Source: Thermoplasmata archaeon | Lineage (GTDB): Archaea; Thermoplasmatota; Thermoplasmata; Thermoplasmatales; Thermoplasmataceae | Assembly: GCA_021797055.1 (NCBI GenBank) | Contig: JAKAAI010000020.1 | Coordinates: 1-24,584, forward strand | Length of the DNA: 24,584 bases | Direction: 5' to 3' | Shown here: piece after piece, positions 15,427-24,210 of the stretch | Layout: each line of letters begins with the position of its first letter | How positions within the stretch are numbered: position 1 is the stretch's first letter | Notes under the pieces: model-generated | Seen by the model: the letters and a program-made list of their open reading frames with translations, nothing else | Told to the model about the DNA's origin: nothing | The model's database searches: none | Position numbers and translations under genes: made by a program

Positions 15427-17667
15427 GTGAGAAGGCTGCCGAAAAGTGAAATTAGGGATAGAGAAACTGCGTTAAACATCCTTCAAAGATGCATTGGCGA
15501 AAAGGAATTTCTTTATATCGGGGAAGGCAAAGAAGGCTTCGTGTTTGCAGGAAGCGACAGGATATACAAGATTTTTAGAAATGGTAAGGAAAGCCTGGGC
15601 GATAAGCAGAAGAATTTCCTTGAAGAATTCCTATCCAATTCCACTGGGAAACTGAAGCATATTCTCCCGGTACTGAATATATTAGTCAAAGAAAATGCCT
15701 GTATTATCGAAAGTCCAAGGATGATTGGGGAGGAATATAGAGGAGGGCACTGGTGGGGCCTTGTTGAAATGCTCAAAGAGTGCCAGGAACGGTGCATAGC
15801 CCTCACAAATATTCACCCTGATAACCTAAAAGTCTTGGATTCCGGATTAATTTATGTAGATGTGGGGTCTTCTGTAGTACCGTTGAACCAGAATCTCTGG
15901 AAACAAATGGTGCAAAGAGCATATTTGTCTTTCAGGTATCCGAAGAGGGCTGACCTAAAAACGCTTCTGACTCGTTCCATCACACAGGAGCTGCCAGAAT
16001 TAAATGGAATTGTTTTATTCAATCATGATATTGAGGCCAAAATCTATCCAGAACCTTTCGCTCTTGAATCTTCAGAAAAGAAGGACAAGACCAGACTGAA
16101 TGTAACTCTTCTGATTCGGACATGCTACATGGAATGGGAAAATATTGAATTTCAGGTGGAGCATATAGTCAATTCTTTGGAAAAGGACCATAAGTTTTTT
16201 GAAAAAATAGTAATCTGCGGCTCCAATAAAGGGCCTTTCACGCGGCAGTACACTGAACCTGACGAGGATGCTGAGCTTGCTGCACTCGAGAGATTGAAGG
16301 AAAGGGCCTTAATAGACCGGTACTTCATTGCCCCAGAACAGCCTGATGCAGTTGGGGAAATTTCTAGGCGTTGGTTCAACATCGACACTGATGATCCACT
16401 TTCAAAGAATGGTGAACCAACAATAGACACACTCTTTGGATTCGAACAATGCAGGACTGACTTGATACTTCAAACTGATAGTGACATAATATTGGGGGGA
16501 GCGAATGCACAAGAATCCGTGAATAACCTCATCGAAGTATTGAATAGGAATGCAGATGCAGTTGGAGCATCCCTGCCGCCACCTATCCACGAATCACAAG
16601 AATACACACCTTCTGGGCCAAATGGAAAATGGAGAACAGAAGTGAGGTTTTCCCTGATAAATAGAAGAAAGATTGAGGCCTTACGCCCACTACCAAACAG
16701 TATCAATGCCAGAAGGCTGGAACTATCGTGGTACAGGTCACTTGATAAAAGGCTAGATGAATCTTCCCATTCGTTTTACAGAGGGGGAGATCCCGAGGCA
16801 TTCATGATACATGTTCCGAATGAAATGAAAACAGATTCCCTAAGCTTGTACAACATCATCAAGGCGGTAGAATGCGGAAGAGTGCTACAGAAACAGGTTG
16901 GGTCCATTGACTTGCTTGGATCCATGAAAGAATGGCTAGGAATACGTAAGGAAAAATTGATTTTTGTTGTAAGAGGAAAAAACACTCCTCTTGTAAAGCT
17001 CCACCGTTGCATTCAATCTCTAAAAATGCAACAAGAACAATCATTTGGGGTAATTTTCATAGATGCTGCCTCAACAAATGGTTCAGCTGAAGTTCTAGAA
17101 GAACTTTGTAGAAATGAGTGGAAGGATAGAGCAACATTTCTGAGAAACCACAAACCCCTCACAGTCATGGAGAATAACTTCATAGCAATAAGCACACTAA
17201 TAAAGAGAAAAGATGCAATCATAGTGTTGCTTGATGCGGACGATGCCTTATTGGAAAATGATGTCGTTTCAAAACTATTGGGCATTTATGACAACGGGGC
17301 AGATCTAACTGTTGGTTCAATGATAAGGACAGACAAGTACAAGGAATACCCAGTGAATTTCAAAGATGCCAGAGCCTGCAGAGGAGGGAATGTTTGGCAA
17401 CACCTGAGGACTTTCAGGAAATACCTATTCGATAGCATAGCTGAAGATGATCTGAAAGTCAATGGACTGTGGGTTCCGTATGCAGAAGACTGGGCCTTCA
17501 TGCTGCCAATGGTTGAGATGGCAAATAATCCATTCTGGCTGAGGGATCCAGTGTATCTCTATGACCCTGACCCGGCATTGCGCAATTGTACTGCTGAGGA
17601 AAGGGAGGAGATGATCGGTATTATATCCCAGAAAAAACCTTATGATAAATTGATTCTACATAAGTGA
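15427..17667 (+). CDS. Kinase-like + two glycosyltransferase domains fusion
   Basis: This 746-aa protein starts with GTG. Domain 1 (about 25-195) resembles a small-molecule or LPS-type kinase: glycine loop GEGKEGFVF (32-40), lysine K48 in YKIF, a catalytic-loop-like NIHPDNL (128-134) and DVG (145-147) in place of DFG. Domain 2 (about 222-465) is GT-A-like, with strand LNVTLLIRT and a metal-binding DSD at 351-353. Domain 3 (about 508-715) is a GT2 domain with IDAASTNGS (545-553), LDADD (602-606) and EDWAF (687-691), the probable catalytic acidic motif. No membrane segment is seen. The radical SAM gene begins 8 bp after the stop, so these act together. A sugar phosphorylation and double transfer role is inferred. 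Confidence 0.85.
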   Translation: MRRLPKSEIRDRETALNILQRCIGEKEFLYIGEGKEGFVFAGSDRIYKIFRNGKESLGDKQKNFLEEFLSNSTGKLKHILPVLNILVKENACIIESPRMIGEEYRGGHWWGLVEMLKECQERCIALTNIHPDNLKVLDSGLIYVDVGSSVVPLNQNLWKQMVQRAYLSFRYPKRADLKTLLTRSITQELPELNGIVLFNHDIEAKIYPEPFALESSEKKDKTRLNVTLLIRTCYMEWENIEFQVEHIVNSLEKDHKFFEKIVICGSNKGPFTRQYTEPDEDAELAALERLKERALIDRYFIAPEQPDAVGEISRRWFNIDTDDPLSKNGEPTIDTLFGFEQCRTDLILQTDSDIILGGANAQESVNNLIEVLNRNADAVGASLPPPIHESQEYTPSGPNGKWRTEVRFSLINRRKIEALRPLPNSINARRLELSWYRSLDKRLDESSHSFYRGGDPEAFMIHVPNEMKTDSLSLYNIIKAVECGRVLQKQVGSIDLLGSMKEWLGIRKEKLIFVVRGKNTPLVKLHRCIQSLKMQQEQSFGVIFIDAASTNGSAEVLEELCRNEWKDRATFLRNHKPLTVMENNFIAISTLIKRKDAIIVLLDADDALLENDVVSKLLGIYDNGADLTVGSMIRTDKYKEYPVNFKDARACRGGNVWQHLRTFRKYLFDSIAEDDLKVNGLWVPYAEDWAFMLPMVEMANNPFWLRDPVYLYDPDPALRNCTAEEREEMIGIISQKKPYDKLILHK

Positions 17668-17674
17668 TGAAGAG

Positions 17675-18676
17675 ATGACATTCTGCCCCCAACTCTGGGA
17701 TGGTTTCTATATCAACAGGAACGGTGATGTATACCCCTGTTGCCATCAGAAACCTAATGTTGTAGGAAACATCAATAATACGACTCTCAAGGAAATAACA
17801 AATAACGCTATTATGGGTGACTTAAGGGAAGCATCCCTGCAAGGAAGACTTCCATGTTATGGAGCTTGTACACTACTGAACAAGAAAACATTATCTGCGA
17901 ATCCCGACCTAATGGTTAAAAACGCTTATGTAAACATCCACCGGCTGCACATCAGCTTTGGAGAAGCTTGCAATATACGTTGTGAAATGTGTTCCCATCC
18001 CTTGAGACATGCGAAGAATCCACTCTACCTTGATGCAGATGTGGTGATAAGGAATGTGGATATAACACCGATTGAAGATTTTGTTATTCAAGGTGGGGAA
18101 CCCCTATATGTTAAGCCTTGCCTGGATTTTATGGAATACTTGGAAAATTCTGGAAAGAAGTATACAATACTTACAAACGGCCTCTTGATAGACGAATCAA
18201 TGGCTCAAAGACTCGCTTCCCATGCGAAAGTCGTGAGTATTTCCCTAAACGGTGCTACAAAAGAGACGCACGAAGGAGTGAACAGGGGCTCAAAATTTGA
18301 AAAAGTTCTAAACAATATTCAATTACTTAGAACAGCAAGGAATGAATTGAAAACTCAACTTACTATATTCGGCAGGATGACACTAACCACAAGAAATCTT
18401 CATGAAATCCCGCAATTCATCAAAAAATACAAAGAATTTGGATTTGACAGAATAAACTTTGGTTTCGTCAAAGGAAGTGTTCCAGATTTTCTCAAATCTC
18501 ATCCAGATTTGTTTGATTTCCTAAGGAATAAGATACCCGAAGCTTTGAGTGGAACAGACCGAAGGAACGTCGACATCCTCAGGTTAAGTCAATTAAATCT
18601 CATAGATGGGCATATGGTCCAAGAATCCCTTAAACAGCAAGTCTTTCATAATTTCCGAGACCTGCTAGACACTTAA
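17675..18676 (+). CDS. Radical SAM protein with N-terminal SPASM-like region
   Basis: The radical SAM cluster motif is CNIRCEMC (C99, C103, C106), followed by a GGEP motif (in VIQGGEPLY) and an ILTNG strand, all typical of the core barrel. In front of it, residues 4-65 carry FCPQLWDGFYINRNGDVYPCCHQ with C4, C22, C23 and later C61, C65. That arrangement is normally found after the core in SPASM proteins, where it holds auxiliary Fe-S clusters. The domain order is thus reversed relative to the usual one. At 333 aa it is short for a core plus SPASM. SPASM enzymes modify peptides or sugars. Lying between glycosyltransferases, sugar modification (for example epimerisation, dehydrogenation or dehydration) is the likelier role. 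The substrate is unknown. Confidence 0.88.
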   Translation: MTFCPQLWDGFYINRNGDVYPCCHQKPNVVGNINNTTLKEITNNAIMGDLREASLQGRLPCYGACTLLNKKTLSANPDLMVKNAYVNIHRLHISFGEACNIRCEMCSHPLRHAKNPLYLDADVVIRNVDITPIEDFVIQGGEPLYVKPCLDFMEYLENSGKKYTILTNGLLIDESMAQRLASHAKVVSISLNGATKETHEGVNRGSKFEKVLNNIQLLRTARNELKTQLTIFGRMTLTTRNLHEIPQFIKKYKEFGFDRINFGFVKGSVPDFLKSHPDLFDFLRNKIPEALSGTDRRNVDILRLSQLNLIDGHMVQESLKQQVFHNFRDLLDT

Positions 18677-18690
18677 CAGATGGTCGGATC

Positions 18691-19497
18691 ATGGGTTCAG
18701 AAGCTTTATCAGTAGTTATCAGGTGTGGAAATGACCTCAATGTGCTGGATTGCATTTCCAGCATTGACGTAGACTCTGAGATTATTGTATCGTTCACAGG
18801 TACACCCGAAATCGCGGAGCGCATCAGAGAGACTGGTGCCATATGTGTTGAAGTAGAAGGTGGAAACCTGTCAATAGCGTCTAATGTGGGCTTTGAGAAG
18901 GCTACTTCAGACTATGTTGTTATAACAGACTCCGATACAGTTTTTGAACCTGGGACACTGGAACAGTTGAGAATGGCATTAAGCAAATATGATGTGGCAA
19001 GGGCAAAGATCAGATTCCTGAATCCTTCTAACAGAATAATAACGGGTCTTATTGCCTCGGCGAGAGATTATGTAAATAGCCTCAAGCTTGTTTACACTCC
19101 CGGAATAGCCGTTAGGAAAGGCTTATTGAAGGAATTGGGAGGTGTGCTGTTCAACGATATTGTTCCCTTTGCTGTTGATGCAGATCTAGACTTTAGAATC
19201 AAACAAGCTGGAATACCAGTTGCATTTCTGGAAAACTCATTCATCCAGCATTCTGTGGTATCACTAAGGCATGATCTGAGGGCAGCTTATAGAATTGGTA
19301 AAGGGTGTGCAAAGAGCATAATGTTCTGGAATAGCAATGGAAATAAAGGGAAGATACCTGCAATGGCTTTGAAAGGGGTCCAGCCAAGGTTTATCCCAGA
19401 CCTGTTAAGAAAGAAAGGTTTCCCCGTGCTGTTTTATCAGTGTATCTGGGATCTGTTTTACTGGACCGGGTTTATAGTTCAGAGATACAACCACTAA
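18691..19497 (+). CDS. GT2-family glycosyltransferase
   Basis: This 268-aa protein has a Rossmann-like GT-A fold. The nucleotide-binding N-terminal strands are followed by NLSIASNVGFEKA and the metal-binding DSD at 80-82 within YVVITDSDTVF. A later AVDADLDFRIKQAG segment matches the ED/DxDxR acceptor region of GT2 enzymes. The C-terminal end (WDLFYWTGFIVQ) is hydrophobic and may touch the membrane. The gene begins 14 bp after the radical SAM stop, and no ribosome site stands out. It faces the leftward dehydrogenase fusion tail to tail with 17 bp between stops. Sugar donor and acceptor cannot be told from sequence. Confidence 0.9.
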   Translation: MGSEALSVVIRCGNDLNVLDCISSIDVDSEIIVSFTGTPEIAERIRETGAICVEVEGGNLSIASNVGFEKATSDYVVITDSDTVFEPGTLEQLRMALSKYDVARAKIRFLNPSNRIITGLIASARDYVNSLKLVYTPGIAVRKGLLKELGGVLFNDIVPFAVDADLDFRIKQAGIPVAFLENSFIQHSVVSLRHDLRAAYRIGKGCAKSIMFWNSNGNKGKIPAMALKGVQPRFIPDLLRKKGFPVLFYQCIWDLFYWTGFIVQRYNH

Positions 19498-19514
19498 GAA
19501 TGCTAAGTCTTGTT

Positions 19515-21077
19515 TCATTCAATCAATATACCAAATAGTTTCTGTGCCCTCTCTTTAAATAATTCCATCTGCTCACCGGTCATAATAGGTTGATACTTCC
19601 TGTAAAATCCTTCTAAACCAGCTTTTTTGACATTAGAAAATGGAGTCGACAGTCTGGTATTGTCCAATGAGGCGTCATGGTGTGTGAGATGATTCATTAG
19701 GAACCCATACCTGATTCCAGAAAGTTGGAGTAACCGTATGCATATGTCTCTATCAGTTGTGCTAGGAAGATTTTCATCAAACATTCCTGCTTCAATGATC
19801 TTTGAAAGGCGCACAAAGAGGTTCGAGCCTTGGATGTTGGGGTTTCCAACAAGAAAGTCACTTATGGAAATCCTTTCTGGAATGGTTTGCCGTATTTTCT
19901 GGCCACTTTTTCCATCGTGCCTTATAATACCACTCACAACCCAGTCCGATTCCGTCTCCATCGCAAAGTCAGAAACGTTTGAAAGGTAAGTGCGTTCCCA
20001 CCAGTCATCATCGTCAAGGATAGCCAGAAAGGTCTTTTCAGGCTCCCCTCCGATGGATATGAAATATTCAATTCCTGTGTTCAAAGCTCCTGACAGGTTT
20101 CTGACGTGTGAGTTCCTGATGTATTCTAAAGTTAGTTTATGCTTAAAATTCTCTGCAATTTCAATACTTCTTACCTCTTCTAGCTCAGAACAATCACTGA
20201 CCACAATCACCTTGCTTGGCTCGCGGGTCTGTTCTGAAATGGACTCCAATGCCCTTTTAAGTTTGTCTGGTCGATTTTTTGTTGGGATTATTACAAATGT
20301 GTAAGTGGGTTGCTCTCCTCCATCAGAGACGGGAAATGACTCTTTTACAAATTTTACACTCTTTAATAGCTCCGTGTTGGAAGCTGCGTTGATCAGCTCT
20401 TCCGTGTCCTTAGGAACGCACTTCCCTCCATATGGTCCAAGTCCAGGCCTAAGATGTTCCTTGCTGATGACCCTACGATCAGATGATACTATTTCCATTA
20501 CAGAATTGGAATTTGCCTCCAACTCATTGGATATCAATTCCATTTGATTCGTGAAACTGACTTTTGTAGCAATGTAGGCATTATGGGCAAGTTTTCCCAC
20601 TTCAGCGCTCCTGTGGTCTGTACGTATTATTTTTGCATCATTTACCCAGTAAAACAAAGAAAGCACCTTGCCTACCTCGGTTTCCTTGCCGCTGATTACC
20701 AGCCTGTCAGGTTTTAGAAACCATGTAAACCTGCTCCTTTCACGCAAAAACTCAGGCATATAGACTAATTTTAAGTCGGGATGTTTTGAATTGGCATATT
20801 CCATGTAACCAACTTTAATAGTGCTCTTTATGACCACTATGCCCATGTAATTGTGGCTGGACAACGATTCAAGAACCGCATCAACAGCAGAACAGTCCAA
20901 ACGGCCATCCTCTCCTTCCGGAGTAGGCACACAAACAAAGACAGCTTCGGAATCCAAAACTTCATTAATTTCATAATCGCCTGTTATGTCGTATCCATAA
21001 GATTCATGATACAAGGACATTCCATGCATGACTGAAGAACCAACAGAGCCGAGGCCAATTACTCCCACTCGCGCCAT
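19515..21077 (-). CDS. UDP-sugar dehydrogenase core fused to a GT2 glycosyltransferase
   Basis: Residues 1-240 follow nucleotide-sugar 6-dehydrogenases. They include the NAD motif GLGSVG (8-13), VPTP (50-53), STIKVG (85-90), MPEFLRE (107-113), the EVGKLAHNAY helix with K162 and N166, and the catalytic cysteine in GGKC (C220) followed by PKD. The C-terminal sugar-nucleotide-binding domain that normally follows is missing. Instead a GT2 domain begins at about 258 (TFVIIPTKNRP), with DDDD at 355-358 and TDRDICIRLL in the acceptor region. Such a fusion would couple uronic-acid formation to its transfer, if the truncated dehydrogenase is still active; that is inference. It has its own TATA box (21105-21116). 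Confidence 0.9.
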   Translation of the reverse strand: MARVGVIGLGSVGSSVMHGMSLYHESYGYDITGDYEINEVLDSEAVFVCVPTPEGEDGRLDCSAVDAVLESLSSHNYMGIVVIKSTIKVGYMEYANSKHPDLKLVYMPEFLRERSRFTWFLKPDRLVISGKETEVGKVLSLFYWVNDAKIIRTDHRSAEVGKLAHNAYIATKVSFTNQMELISNELEANSNSVMEIVSSDRRVISKEHLRPGLGPYGGKCVPKDTEELINAASNTELLKSVKFVKESFPVSDGGEQPTYTFVIIPTKNRPDKLKRALESISEQTREPSKVIVVSDCSELEEVRSIEIAENFKHKLTLEYIRNSHVRNLSGALNTGIEYFISIGGEPEKTFLAILDDDDWWERTYLSNVSDFAMETESDWVVSGIIRHDGKSGQKIRQTIPERISISDFLVGNPNIQGSNLFVRLSKIIEAGMFDENLPSTTDRDICIRLLQLSGIRYGFLMNHLTHHDASLDNTRLSTPFSNVKKAGLEGFYRKYQPIMTGEQMELFKERAQKLFGILIE

Positions 21078-21104
21078 GATACCGATGTATCAAGACATAG
21101 GGTT

Positions 21105-21116
21105 CTATTTAATTTA
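21105..21116 (-). promoter_or_regulatory. TATA box of the dehydrogenase-glycosyltransferase gene
   Basis: TAAATTAAATAG on the leftward strand lies 28-39 bases before the ATG at 21077, giving a leader of only a few bases. Confidence 0.5.
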
Positions 21117-21179
21117 GTGTCAATGACTGAGAGAAGTAGAAATTTGCATGAAACCACCATAATAGGCTTTCAGATCCCA

Positions 21180-21743
21180 TCAGTCTTTGACTGCATAGCC
21201 GAGTTTAGTCCTTGGCAGGGGTTGAACAGGGAGCTCCAGATCTGCGACTGCGCTAAATACATCAGGGGTTTTTGGATTTTGGAAGTCGTCAACTATCAAA
21301 TAACCTTCTGAATTTAACACCCTCCAACCATTTTCCAGGTCACTTCGGACAAATTCAAAGTCATGATTCGCATCAACAAGAACTAACCTGAAAGATTGGT
21401 CTCTTATGAATGGCATAATCGACCTAGAATCACCCCTCAGTATCACTACTCTGTCCCAGCGACCCAGTTTTTTGAGGTTTTTCTCAAAATCTGGGAAGTA
21501 ATCAACAAGTCTACCAGTAGAAGGATCATTTCTCCAGGAATCCACGCAGTAAGTTGTCCCAGCCAATGTCAAGGCTGAGGTAGAAAGCCCTTTGTAGGAC
21601 CCAACCTCAAGGAGCGGACCCAACCGTTCACTTATCTTTGTCGCCGTTTCATAAATGAAGTCCAGTTCCCAGGGTTGCATCCAACCCTCGGTCTGCTGCA
21701 GATAAGTTCTACTCCCCTTTGGAATGGGCAGCTTGCTTGTCAT
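21180..21743 (-). CDS. Class I SAM-dependent methyltransferase
   Basis: This 187-aa protein has motif I LEVGSYKGLST (45-55), an acidic residue ending strand 2 (D68 in TYCVDSW), and LVLVDANHDFEFVRSDLENG followed by GYLIVDDF. This is the layout of the Methyltransf_24-like group, several members of which act on sugars or secondary metabolites. The catalytic acid/histidine of strand 4 (D-x-N-H-D) is present. It lies 102 bp upstream of the dehydrogenase fusion on the same strand. Given the locus, O-methylation of a glycan sugar is a reasonable inference. The ATG at 21743 has a weak A/T box about 25-33 bases before it. Confidence 0.85.
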   Translation of the reverse strand: MTSKLPIPKGSRTYLQQTEGWMQPWELDFIYETATKISERLGPLLEVGSYKGLSTSALTLAGTTYCVDSWRNDPSTGRLVDYFPDFEKNLKKLGRWDRVVILRGDSRSIMPFIRDQSFRLVLVDANHDFEFVRSDLENGWRVLNSEGYLIVDDFQNPKTPDVFSAVADLELPVQPLPRTKLGYAVKD

Positions 21744-22072
21744 GAAATCAACATAATCTGAGTTAAGAATAAACTCTTTCCACTAATAAGTTCAAAGTCA
21801 AGACACAATTGATATTTGTAACTATGATGAAATTTTTAAGTCATGGTAAGGCCGATCTAGCACTTTTTAATCTCTCACTCCATAATTCTATTACTCCGTG
21901 AGACATTCAAAGATCTAACATGGTTTCAAACTAGTATCTTTTTACCGGCATAGAACCTTTTTACAGAATTGGTTCGTTTCTTAATTGGTCGTTTTATTAA
22001 GCTTCAGTTCTATCATATCGGCTATCACAAGTGCCCTTTTCTTTACCAAAGAAAAAGTGGAAATTCCATTTC
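21744..22072. other. 329-bp gap between the glycan locus and the HD gene
   Basis: No gene is supported here. A 25-codon rightward frame (21824-21901) has no ribosome site or recognisable pattern. The left end probably carries the promoter of the methyltransferase gene, and the right end holds the hairpin after the HD gene. The rest is A/T-rich and featureless to my reading. Confidence 0.5.
22037..22055 (-). terminator. Hairpin after the HD hydrolase gene
   Basis: On the leftward strand TTTTCTTT and AAAGAAAA pair perfectly around a GGT loop, 18-36 bases after the gene's stop. No T-tract follows, so it may be a transcript-end structure rather than a classical terminator. Confidence 0.3.
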
Positions 22073-23746
22073 TTAAGTATTCCTATCTTTTAGCATTCTC
22101 TCAACTACCTCCCTTCTTACATTAAGGGTACTTGGCAGCACATTGAGGATTGCATTTTTAAGAGTCTCCGTGGAACTTGAAAAAGTAAAGATTCTAACTT
22201 TATATGTATAGGCCATATAAGCCTCGCTCCATCTATGTATTGGAAAAATCTTGAAAAGTGGAACGTTTCCAACCATGTTCTTTACGTCTTCAAAGCTAGG
22301 CTGCTTCGGCACATCCATCCAGAAGGCAATATTCGGATCATTAATCTCTTTGGATAAGACTTCTTCTATATTCTCCATTATTTTCTTATCTTCATCTTTG
22401 AGATTCGACAAAAAGTTTGCTATGTTGAAAACATCTGCATGAGAAACCTGAGAGCCATTTATGCCTATAACCGACCTTGGGAGCGTCCTATTCATTATGT
22501 TATACGCACATTCAACCAATCCCTTATCATAGAATCTGTCGGATTCATACAATTTACCTTGTTTAGGTAATGAAAGAAATACTGAATCTGTTAATTTCAG
22601 TAACCATTTTATCAAATCTCTATCAGATATTCCCCTATCCTTGAAATTCTTGATCGTCTCCTTAAAGGTTCTTTCAATATAACTATCGGCTGCTCTCACT
22701 TTAGAATGGTGGTAAATATAACCAAATAACATGAATTTTCCAATTATTATCTGTTCCATGCTAGTTATTGCATATTCTGGTAGCCCTAGTCGGTATTCTT
22801 CCCATTGATCCCCCGCTTCCTTCTTTTCTCCATAGACCTCCTTCAAAAAATCAATGGAGTCACTAGGTATTTCATAACTCGTCCTTCTTAAACACACAAA
22901 TTCTAAGTATCTATCCAAATCATATTTTACAGGAAGGCCGGCAGATAAGCCATCCCTAAGCAAATAATCCAACTTATCTGCATCGAAACCTGAAGTCAAT
23001 ATGTCAGCCATGAATTGAGTAAATGGGTGTTTAGTTCTTCCAATGATCATTAAAGCCACATTTTCTAAATCAGCCTTAAATGGACTATAGAGCGATTTTC
23101 TTTCTTGCGGTATTTTACTAGCAAACCTATCTATCATGTTTTTGACGAAGGTTGATCTTGCAATAGCATAGGATAATGCTTCTCCGGTGCTCCTATGCTT
23201 CCCAACAAGTTCGCTTAATTCAGAAGCAGCTGTTTTCAAAGTTTCTATCAAATTGTGTGCAGATTCGCTTGTGTGGCTGAACATAGTATGCCCAGTATCA
23301 TGCAATAAAGAAGCAAGTCTTATTTCCTGCCTTAGTTGTGCCAAAAAATCTTCTCTTTTCTCAGGTCTTTCTAATTTATCTGCAATCTGGTATAGATTTT
23401 CATACTCTCTTTGCCTGATGCTGTCAAAAACTTTGGTGGCAACTATCGCTGTACCCAAACAATGTTCCATTCTATTATGTGTGGCACTAGGGTATACTAG
23501 AGATGCTGACCCCACTTGTCGGATGTCTCTCAGTCTTTGTATTACTGGCGAATCTATTAACGCCAGTTCATACCATTCGAACCTGTTTGTCCCCCATACG
23601 CTATCATGGATAATCTTAGATTCTTTTGGAGGAAGAATAGGGTGCGAATCAGCAACACCTTCTCTATAATCAGGGTATTCTTCTTTGAAAAATTCATCAA
23701 CAATTTGGATTAATTCCTTTACATGTGGAGGATCAACAATAGTCAA
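22073..23746 (-). CDS. SAMHD1/dNTPase-like HD-domain hydrolase
   Basis: The HD domain of this 557-aa protein starts with SPVIQRLRDIRQVGSASLVY, then THNRMEHCLGTA (H95), the HD pair H149-D150 in SLLHDTGH, and SGFDADKLDYLLRDG (D255/D257). This order closely follows SAMHD1- and dGTPase-type enzymes, in which these residues bind the metal that hydrolyses dNTPs to nucleoside and triphosphate. The metal ligands appear intact. About 250 residues beyond the HD core form an unrecognised C-terminal region. dNTP depletion by such enzymes is a known antiviral strategy, and the enzyme could also have a household role. The 140-aa gene ends 6 bp upstream on the same strand, so both are probably made from one transcript. 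Confidence 0.9.
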   Translation of the reverse strand: MTIVDPPHVKELIQIVDEFFKEEYPDYREGVADSHPILPPKESKIIHDSVWGTNRFEWYELALIDSPVIQRLRDIRQVGSASLVYPSATHNRMEHCLGTAIVATKVFDSIRQREYENLYQIADKLERPEKREDFLAQLRQEIRLASLLHDTGHTMFSHTSESAHNLIETLKTAASELSELVGKHRSTGEALSYAIARSTFVKNMIDRFASKIPQERKSLYSPFKADLENVALMIIGRTKHPFTQFMADILTSGFDADKLDYLLRDGLSAGLPVKYDLDRYLEFVCLRRTSYEIPSDSIDFLKEVYGEKKEAGDQWEEYRLGLPEYAITSMEQIIIGKFMLFGYIYHHSKVRAADSYIERTFKETIKNFKDRGISDRDLIKWLLKLTDSVFLSLPKQGKLYESDRFYDKGLVECAYNIMNRTLPRSVIGINGSQVSHADVFNIANFLSNLKDEDKKIMENIEEVLSKEINDPNIAFWMDVPKQPSFEDVKNMVGNVPLFKIFPIHRWSEAYMAYTYKVRIFTFSSSTETLKNAILNVLPSTLNVRREVVERMLKDRNT

Positions 23747-23752
23747 ATAATT

Positions 23753-24175
23753 TCACTTACTTTCCTTGGAGATAAGGTCTTTAAGTTTCTTCACTCCTCT
23801 TTCAATGGCTTCCTTGTAAATTTCCTTTTGGGAATCAACCTCTGCTCCCCACTTATTTACAAGCTCTGGTATCACAGCAGCTTCCAAGTAACTGGGATTC
23901 TTGACCGACAGTGCACCGGACCAGTGAAGAGTTTGTAAAAAATCACTTAATTTTCTGCAAGTTGGATATGGGGCCTCATCAAGCTCAAACTTTGCAGTAT
24001 ATAAAAAGTCCAATTCACTTCCATATTCCTTCTTGAGTGAGAGAAGCATTCTGTGCCAAGGCATCTCATTATCGTAGGGGAAAAATTTGCTATCTTCTGT
24101 GACTCTCGCTGCAATATGTTTAATAAAGTCACCAAGAGTTGGTTCCTCATCAAGCCTAATCTGTTTTGCAGACAT
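23753..24175 (-). CDS. Unknown 140-aa partner of the HD hydrolase
   Basis: I do not recognise this protein. It is soluble and largely helical, with an acidic N-terminal half (LDEEPTLGDFIKHIAARV), a central aromatic patch (MPWHRMLLSLKKE, LDFLYTAKFELDEAPYPTCRKLSDFL) and a lysine-rich C-terminal helix. No membrane segment or metal motif is evident. It comes first in the operon with the HD hydrolase, behind a good TATA box, and ends 6 bp before it. This constant-partner arrangement suggests a regulator, sensor or neutraliser of the hydrolase, but this is inference. The ATG at 24175 is supported by its distance to the TATA box. Confidence 0.75.
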   Translation of the reverse strand: MSAKQIRLDEEPTLGDFIKHIAARVTEDSKFFPYDNEMPWHRMLLSLKKEYGSELDFLYTAKFELDEAPYPTCRKLSDFLQTLHWSGALSVKNPSYLEAAVIPELVNKWGAEVDSQKEIYKEAIERGVKKLKDLISKESK

Positions 24176-24200
24176 TTCATAGACTAATAAACTTGGCAGC

Positions 24201-24210
24201 TATAAAATTT
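24201..24210 (-). promoter_or_regulatory. TATA box of the HD-hydrolase operon
   Basis: AAATTTTATA on the leftward strand lies 26-35 bases before the ATG at 24175, the spacing expected for leaderless transcription. Confidence 0.55.

Noticed and set aside
21824..21901. Rightward 25-codon frame in the gap before the HD gene
   Set aside because: No ribosome site, no motif, and its length is expected by chance.
23187..23669. Rightward 160-aa open frame inside the HD hydrolase gene
   Set aside because: It lies opposite the HD motifs, has no family pattern and no promoter or ribosome site.
23947..24180. Leftward 77-aa frame overlapping the 140-aa gene
   Set aside because: It is the shifted frame of the same DNA. 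The 140-aa frame is longer, fits the operon spacing and has a well-placed TATA box.
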